A stretch of DNA of 64,000 bases, taken from NCBI GenBank assembly GCA_030428355.1, contig JAUIBL010000001.1:124001-188000 (forward strand). The letters are read 5' to 3'. The notes under the pieces are model-generated. The model was not told the origin of the DNA. It worked only from the letters and a program-made list of their open reading frames with translations, and did no database searches. Shown piece after piece: positions 60,444 to 64,000 of this stretch. How positions within the stretch are numbered: position 1 is the stretch's first letter; each line of letters opens with the position of its first letter. The stretch is from Alphaproteobacteria bacterium. Its GTDB lineage: Bacteria; Pseudomonadota; Alphaproteobacteria; Rhodobacterales; Rhodobacteraceae. The position numbers were made by a program, and so were the translations under genes.

Positions 60444-61268
60444 ATGACCCAAAATACGCCCCCCGGTGATCGCATCGCCAAAGTCATTGCCCGCGCCGGG
60501 ATCGCCAGCCGCCGCGAAGCCGAGCAGTTGATCCTGCAGGGGCGCGTTTCGGTGAACGGCAAGACCATCAACAGCCCTGCGCTGAACGTCACGGCATCGG
60601 ACAAGGTGGTGGTCAACGGCAAGGTGGTGGGCACCCCCGACGAGCCTCGGCTGTGGCTTTATCACAAGCCAGTCGGCCTTGTGACAACGACCAAGGACGA
60701 ACAGGGGCGGCCGACGATCTTTGACAAGCTGCCCGAGGACATGCCCCGCGTGATGAGCGTCGGGCGGCTCGACCTCAATTCGGAAGGCTTGCTGCTCTTG
60801 ACCAACGATGGCGGCATCAAGCGCAAGCTCGAACTTCCCTCGACCGGCTGGTTGCGCAAATACCGGGTGCGGGTCAAAGGGTCACCGACCGATGATCAGC
60901 TTGAACCGCTGCGCAAAGGGGTTGTGATCGATGGAGAACGATTCCAGCCGATGACCGTCACGCTGGACCGGCAGCAGGGGGCCAACGCCTGGCTGACGGT
61001 GGGTCTGCGCGAGGGCAAGAACCGCGAGGTCCGGCGCGCCATGGCGGACCTTGGCCTGACGGTGAATCGCCTGATCCGCATCTCCTACGGTCCGTTCCAA
61101 TTGGGCCAACTCAAACCCGGTGAGGTCGAAGAGCTGCGCCGCAAGGTGCTCAGGGACCAGTTGGGGCTGGATGCGCCATCCGACGCGAAACCTGCCAAGC
61201 CCCTGAAACAAGGGGCAAAAGCGGTTCGTCGTAAACCGCGACCGAACAAGGCCGGCAAGACTCCCTGA
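60444..61268 (+). CDS. rluB: 23S rRNA pseudouridine synthase, RluB-like
   Basis: This 274-residue protein has an N-terminal S4 domain (IAKVIARAGIASRREAEQLI, GRVSVNGKTINSPA) and a pseudouridine synthase domain with LWLYHKPVGLVTTTKDEQGR and the catalytic Asp in VMSVGRLDLNSEGLLLLTND. GKNREVRRAMADLGLTVNRL is the conserved closing motif. A Lys/Arg-rich tail follows, as in RluB. It is divergent from tadA with 63 bases between starts. Confidence 0.93.
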   Translation: MTQNTPPGDRIAKVIARAGIASRREAEQLILQGRVSVNGKTINSPALNVTASDKVVVNGKVVGTPDEPRLWLYHKPVGLVTTTKDEQGRPTIFDKLPEDMPRVMSVGRLDLNSEGLLLLTNDGGIKRKLELPSTGWLRKYRVRVKGSPTDDQLEPLRKGVVIDGERFQPMTVTLDRQQGANAWLTVGLREGKNREVRRAMADLGLTVNRLIRISYGPFQLGQLKPGEVEELRRKVLRDQLGLDAPSDAKPAKPLKQGAKAVRRKPRPNKAGKTP

Positions 61269-61321
61269 TCTTTCCCATTTGATGCCTATTTTCCGCCCGG
61301 ATTGGCGGCGACACCGGCATC

Positions 61322-61519
61322 ATGCTGATCACGTTCATCACCTCTGCTGTGCTTGTGACCTCGGTCCTTCTGGTTCTGTCGAACCTGGGAACGGTGGCCG
61401 ATGACACGACAAAAGCCGTACGTGGCGCGATGCACCGCATCCGCAGCGAAGGGGCGATGGCCTCGTGGATCGCGTTCGCCATTCTGTGGCTCACCATTTT
61501 TGCATTGGGGTTGCTGTGA
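61322..61519 (+). CDS. Small two-helix membrane protein, first of the XpaC/telA module
   Basis: This 65-residue protein has two predicted membrane segments: LITFITSAVLVTSVLLVLS and ASWIAFAILWLTIFALGLL, with a short polar loop (ADDTTKAVRGAMHRIRSEG). It shares one base of its stop with the next gene (TGATG), so the two are coupled. I do not recognise the family. Its position parallels that of the 29-residue protein ahead of the second XpaC-like gene, suggesting a small partner subunit. Confidence 0.7.
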   Translation: MLITFITSAVLVTSVLLVLSNLGTVADDTTKAVRGAMHRIRSEGAMASWIAFAILWLTIFALGLL

Positions 61520-62373
61520 TGGATCTGCGGGTCACAAAGCTGTTCGACAACCGGCGCAGCGCGGCGCTGGGCAAGGTCGCCCCGACCGATGACGTGCCTG
61601 TCGGCTTCATGGTGCTGGCCACATGCCCGCTGATCCTGTGGTTGCTGGACGGGACCGTTGCCGGGTTCGCATCGGCGCTGCTGATCATCGCGCTGTTCGG
61701 CGTTGGCCTGCTGTGCCTGTCGGTCGGTCAGAAGGCGCATGTCGCCTACGATATGGCCGAGATCGCCGCCCGCCCGAAAATCCCGTTCAAACTGATCGGC
61801 AGCGCCATCATTGCCCTTGTCGTCGGGCTTTTGGCCAGTACCAAAATCATGGTCCCGGCTGTTCCGACGGTGATCGCCCTGTCAATTTTCATCCTGTGTC
61901 TGATTTCATTCGGCCTCGATCCGATGCGCGACAAGGGCATGGACAACCCTGTCGCCAAGCTTCGCATCCTGAACACGGACCTGTACCAAACATTCGATGA
62001 TCGCTGCGAAGCGTTGTTGTTCGCGCTTGTGGGCCTTGAAGATGACGATCTGTACGAGCGCACGCGGGTCAGTGTGAACAAGATCATGGGATTGCTGGCC
62101 ACGATTGACGTGTCGACCCCGACATTGCGCCGTATTGCGCCAACCGTGTCCAAATTGCTCGACAAGATCGAAACCGAAGTCGCCGCGCTGACCGACCAAC
62201 CTGATAGACAGATCACGCCTTTTCAACGGCGTAAGTTCCTCATCAAGATCCAGACTCTGGTCGATACGTTCGAGACCCGTGCCCGCGAGCGTGGAATCGG
62301 CGCAGGCCGAGACAATTTCGAGCTTCAGACCGATCTTCTGTTCACCCGGATGAACCGCTATCGCGCCGCATGA
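61519..62373 (+). CDS. XpaC-like membrane protein, first copy
   Basis: This 284-residue protein has an N-terminal pair of helices (about 29-70), a segment AARPKIPFKLIGSAIIA, a second helical pair (91-130) and the motif FGLDPMRDKGM at 131-141, followed by a helical cytoplasmic domain (about 142-284) with heptad-like leucines. The same order is found in the next large gene, which I identify as XpaC-type, so the two are paralogues. The function is unknown; the family name comes from hydrolysis of an indolyl phosphate in Bacillus. It probably works with TelA. Confidence 0.75.
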   Translation: MDLRVTKLFDNRRSAALGKVAPTDDVPVGFMVLATCPLILWLLDGTVAGFASALLIIALFGVGLLCLSVGQKAHVAYDMAEIAARPKIPFKLIGSAIIALVVGLLASTKIMVPAVPTVIALSIFILCLISFGLDPMRDKGMDNPVAKLRILNTDLYQTFDDRCEALLFALVGLEDDDLYERTRVSVNKIMGLLATIDVSTPTLRRIAPTVSKLLDKIETEVAALTDQPDRQITPFQRRKFLIKIQTLVDTFETRARERGIGAGRDNFELQTDLLFTRMNRYRAA

Positions 62374-62411
62374 GCGGAACTGCGCCGACTTCCCCCTAGC
62401 AAGCACTGGGC

Positions 62412-62452
62412 ACATCCCCTAAGTTTCCACCAACACTTGGGAAAGGGGATGT
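62412..62452 (+). promoter_or_regulatory. Bulged hairpin over the ribosome site of a 29-residue gene
   Basis: The arms ACATCCCC and GGGGATGT form an outer stem and TTTCC with GGAAA an inner stem, separated by a TAAG bulge and an 11-base loop. The 3' arm contains the AAGGGG ribosome site for the ATG at 62454. It may control translation of the downstream unit. Confidence 0.45.
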
Positions 62453-62453
62453 C

Positions 62454-62543
62454 ATGTCCGGTGCCGGCCTGCAAAAAGTCAGCTATGTTCTGCTGATTGT
62501 TCTGCTGTTTGGGGTCGCGAGCGGCTGGCTGGGAGGTCTTTGA
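62454..62543 (+). CDS. 29-residue single-helix membrane peptide
   Basis: The frame encodes MSGAGLQKVSYVLLIVLLFG and ends in a Gly-rich SGWLGGL. It is one hydrophobic helix with a short polar start. A good AAGGGG site precedes the ATG, and the stop is two bases before the next gene. The C-terminal helix resembles that of the 65-residue protein that precedes the first XpaC-like gene. It is too short for standard gene callers, but spacing and ribosome site support it. Confidence 0.6.
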   Translation: MSGAGLQKVSYVLLIVLLFGVASGWLGGL

Positions 62544-62545
62544 CC

Positions 62546-63448
62546 ATGGGCCAGCGCTTTGGTGGCAAATACAGCCCGAACGCAGAAACACGTCCCTCTG
62601 GCAACAGCGCGTCTTCCGGCACGTTCAAAGGCGCGGCGGTCGATCCCGTGGGGGCGCGGTCCAATGTTCTGTTCGTACCGCCCATCGTCCTTGCCTTCAC
62701 CTCGATAAATGATGGGGCCATCGGTCTGGCTCTGGGCATGATCGGTGCCGGTGCGTTGTTGCTTGGGGCCTGGCTCTTGCGCGGCGGGCTCACAGCCGAG
62801 GCTGCATACAACGCGCGCAAGGTGTCGCGGCGTCCGGCATTCCCGCGCAAGATCGCAGCCGCAATCCTTGCAGGTGCCGGGGTCGGGGTCGCCGCCTTTG
62901 CAAACGAACCGGGCGTGATTGCCCCCGTCATCTATGGCGCGGCGGCAACGGCCTTGCACCTTGGAGCATTCGGTCTGGACCCGATGAAAGACAAGGGTAT
63001 GGAAGGGATCGACACCTTCCAGCAGGATCGCGTCGCGCGCGCCGTGGACGAGGCGGAAACCCATCTTGTCGCGATGCTGGATGCGATCAAACGGTCGGGT
63101 GATCGCGCCATGATCGCCCGCGTCGAGCGGTTTCAGACCACTGCGCGGGACCTGTTCCGCAGCGTCGAGGATGATCCAAGAGACCTCACGTCTGCGCGAA
63201 AATACCTGAGCGTCTATCTCTTGGGCGCGCGCGATGCGACGGTCAAGTTCGCCGATGTCTATGCACGGTCCGGTGATGCGCAGGCCCGCAGCGATTACGC
63301 CGCGTTGCTGGACGATCTGGAACAGAATTTTTCCGCACGCACCCGGAAGATGTTGCTGGATGACCGCTCTGATCTCACGGTCGAGATCGACGTGCTCCGC
63401 GACCGCTTGCAGCGGGAAGGTGTCCGAATTGATCGGGACATGAAATAG
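62546..63448 (+). CDS. XpaC-family (5-bromo-4-chloroindolyl phosphate hydrolysis) protein, second copy
   Basis: This 300-residue protein has a polar N-terminus (1-40), a helical pair (about 41-80), SRRPAFPRKIAAAILAG, a second helical pair (101-142) and FGLDPMKDKGM at 142-152, then a helical domain (about 153-300). The matching motifs in the neighbouring gene show common ancestry. XpaC proteins are often encoded next to telA, as here. The gene ends 29 bases before telA and is cotranscribed with it. Confidence 0.82.
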   Translation: MGQRFGGKYSPNAETRPSGNSASSGTFKGAAVDPVGARSNVLFVPPIVLAFTSINDGAIGLALGMIGAGALLLGAWLLRGGLTAEAAYNARKVSRRPAFPRKIAAAILAGAGVGVAAFANEPGVIAPVIYGAAATALHLGAFGLDPMKDKGMEGIDTFQQDRVARAVDEAETHLVAMLDAIKRSGDRAMIARVERFQTTARDLFRSVEDDPRDLTSARKYLSVYLLGARDATVKFADVYARSGDAQARSDYAALLDDLEQNFSARTRKMLLDDRSDLTVEIDVLRDRLQREGVRIDRDMK

Positions 63449-63477
63449 AATAGAAATTGTTTGCAGAGGAAATCTCG

Positions 63478-64000
63478 ATGTCTGAAACAACCCGCGCCAA
63501 AGCCCAGGACACGCTTGCTCTGGTCGAAGAAGTGAACGCCGTTGTGCTTCCGGAACCCAAGGCACCTGACGCTATCGTGCCTTTGGCTCAGGCTGATCCC
63601 GTCATCAGCGAGGAAATCCGCTCGCGCATGGCTGAAATCGACATGACCGACACCCAGTCCATCGTGTCCTTCGGATCAAACGCACAGGCGGAACTGCAGG
63701 AAATCTCGCAGGCGATGCTGGCGGATGTGCGCAACAAGGATGTCGGCCCCGCGGGCGACAGCCTGCGCGGGATTGTCAGCACCATCAGGGGGTTCTCGGT
63801 TTCGGAACTCGACGTCCGCCGCGAACGCAGTTGGTGGGAAAAACTGTTGGGCCGCGCGGCACCTTTCGCGAAATTCACAGCGAAATTCGAAAAGGTCCAA
63901 AGCCAGATCGACAAGATCACCGAAGACCTGCTCAAGCACGAACACACGCTGCTCAAGGACATCAAGTCGCTTGACCTGCTCTACGACAAGACGCTGCAAT
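63478..64000 (+). CDS. telA: TelA-like toxic anion resistance protein, N-terminal part (continues past window)
   Basis: The frame is open from the ATG at 63478 to the end of the window, giving the first 174 residues of a protein whose family is usually about 350-400 residues. The TelA/KlaA pattern is visible: SFGSNAQAELQEISQAML, then RERSWWEKLLGRAAPFAKF and KVQSQIDKITEDLLKHEHTL, with KSLDLLYDKT at the end. TelA was named for tellurite resistance, but its wider role is membrane or envelope stress. AGAGGA precedes the ATG. Confidence 0.88.
   Translation, partial: MSETTRAKAQDTLALVEEVNAVVLPEPKAPDAIVPLAQADPVISEEIRSRMAEIDMTDTQSIVSFGSNAQAELQEISQAMLADVRNKDVGPAGDSLRGIVSTIRGFSVSELDVRRERSWWEKLLGRAAPFAKFTAKFEKVQSQIDKITEDLLKHEHTLLKDIKSLDLLYDKTLQ

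Noticed and set aside
59919-60665. 248-codon version of tadA
   Set aside because: The first 95 codons are the complement of rluB. The family N-terminus begins near 60380.

Overview
The window is a 64 kb stretch of chromosome from an alphaproteobacterium, most likely a Rhodobacteraceae (Roseobacter-group) member. The signs are high GC with dense short-gap operons, the aminotransferase-ftsK-lolA order, a petP-petR regulator pair, FYDLN-type and YcgN-type proteins, ccoNOQP with ccoGHIS under FNR-type boxes, and an Mrp antiporter operon. No phage, insertion sequence or CRISPR array was seen. This assignment rests on recognised families and gene order, not on a database search.

Layout. 1-5.7 kb: end of an aminotransferase gene, ftsK, a RES/Xre-type toxin-antitoxin pair, lolA and an unknown anchored protein. 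5.8-8.4 kb: an apparently circularly permuted flavin amine oxidase, a lytic transglycosylase lipoprotein and hspQ. 8.3-13.7 kb (minus strand): threonine aldolase, YcgN-like protein, ribF, MaoC dehydratase, HAD phosphatase, DUF1294 protein and Mn-dependent pyrophosphatase. 13.8-16.1 kb: a KpsE/KpsT-like polysaccharide export pair. 16.6-22.2 kb: a polyamine-type ABC importer with unusual permeases and an embedded DUF1330 gene. 22.3-28.6 kb: ilvE, petP-petR, a deacetylase, xseB, ispA and dxs. 28.6-33.5 kb: exoD-like, an NAD-binding protein, class II aldolase, VOC protein, AMP nucleosidase and HU. 33.5-41.2 kb: an eight-gene usp-mnhABCDEFG operon with a divergent OxyR-like regulator. 41.5-44.4 kb: tRNA-Ala(GGC), FYDLN protein, a metallopeptidase, a GntR regulator and a Usp. 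44.5-53.6 kb: cbb3 oxidase genes ccoNOQP and maturation genes ccoGHIS, separated by a LysR gene and a small unannotated gene. 53.6-61.3 kb: a D,D-carboxypeptidase, HAD hydrolase, clpS, rsmC-like methyltransferase, a degenerate SDR, hemF, two pseudouridine synthases and tadA. 61.3-64 kb: a duplicated membrane module (small TM protein plus XpaC-like protein, twice) leading into telA, which runs off the window.

How the genes work together. The microaerobic respiration block is the most coherent: two FNR-type boxes precede ccoN and ccoG, so oxidase structure and copper/maturation genes are probably co-induced when oxygen falls. xseB-ispA-dxs forms an isoprenoid supply operon. usp-mnhA-G couples a stress protein to sodium/proton exchange. 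The items most worth a second look are the permuted amine oxidase, the short-chain dehydrogenase lacking both the catalytic Tyr and Lys, the duplicated XpaC/telA module, three evenly spaced TTCGAA palindromes, and several inverted repeats placed over ribosome binding sites or start codons.
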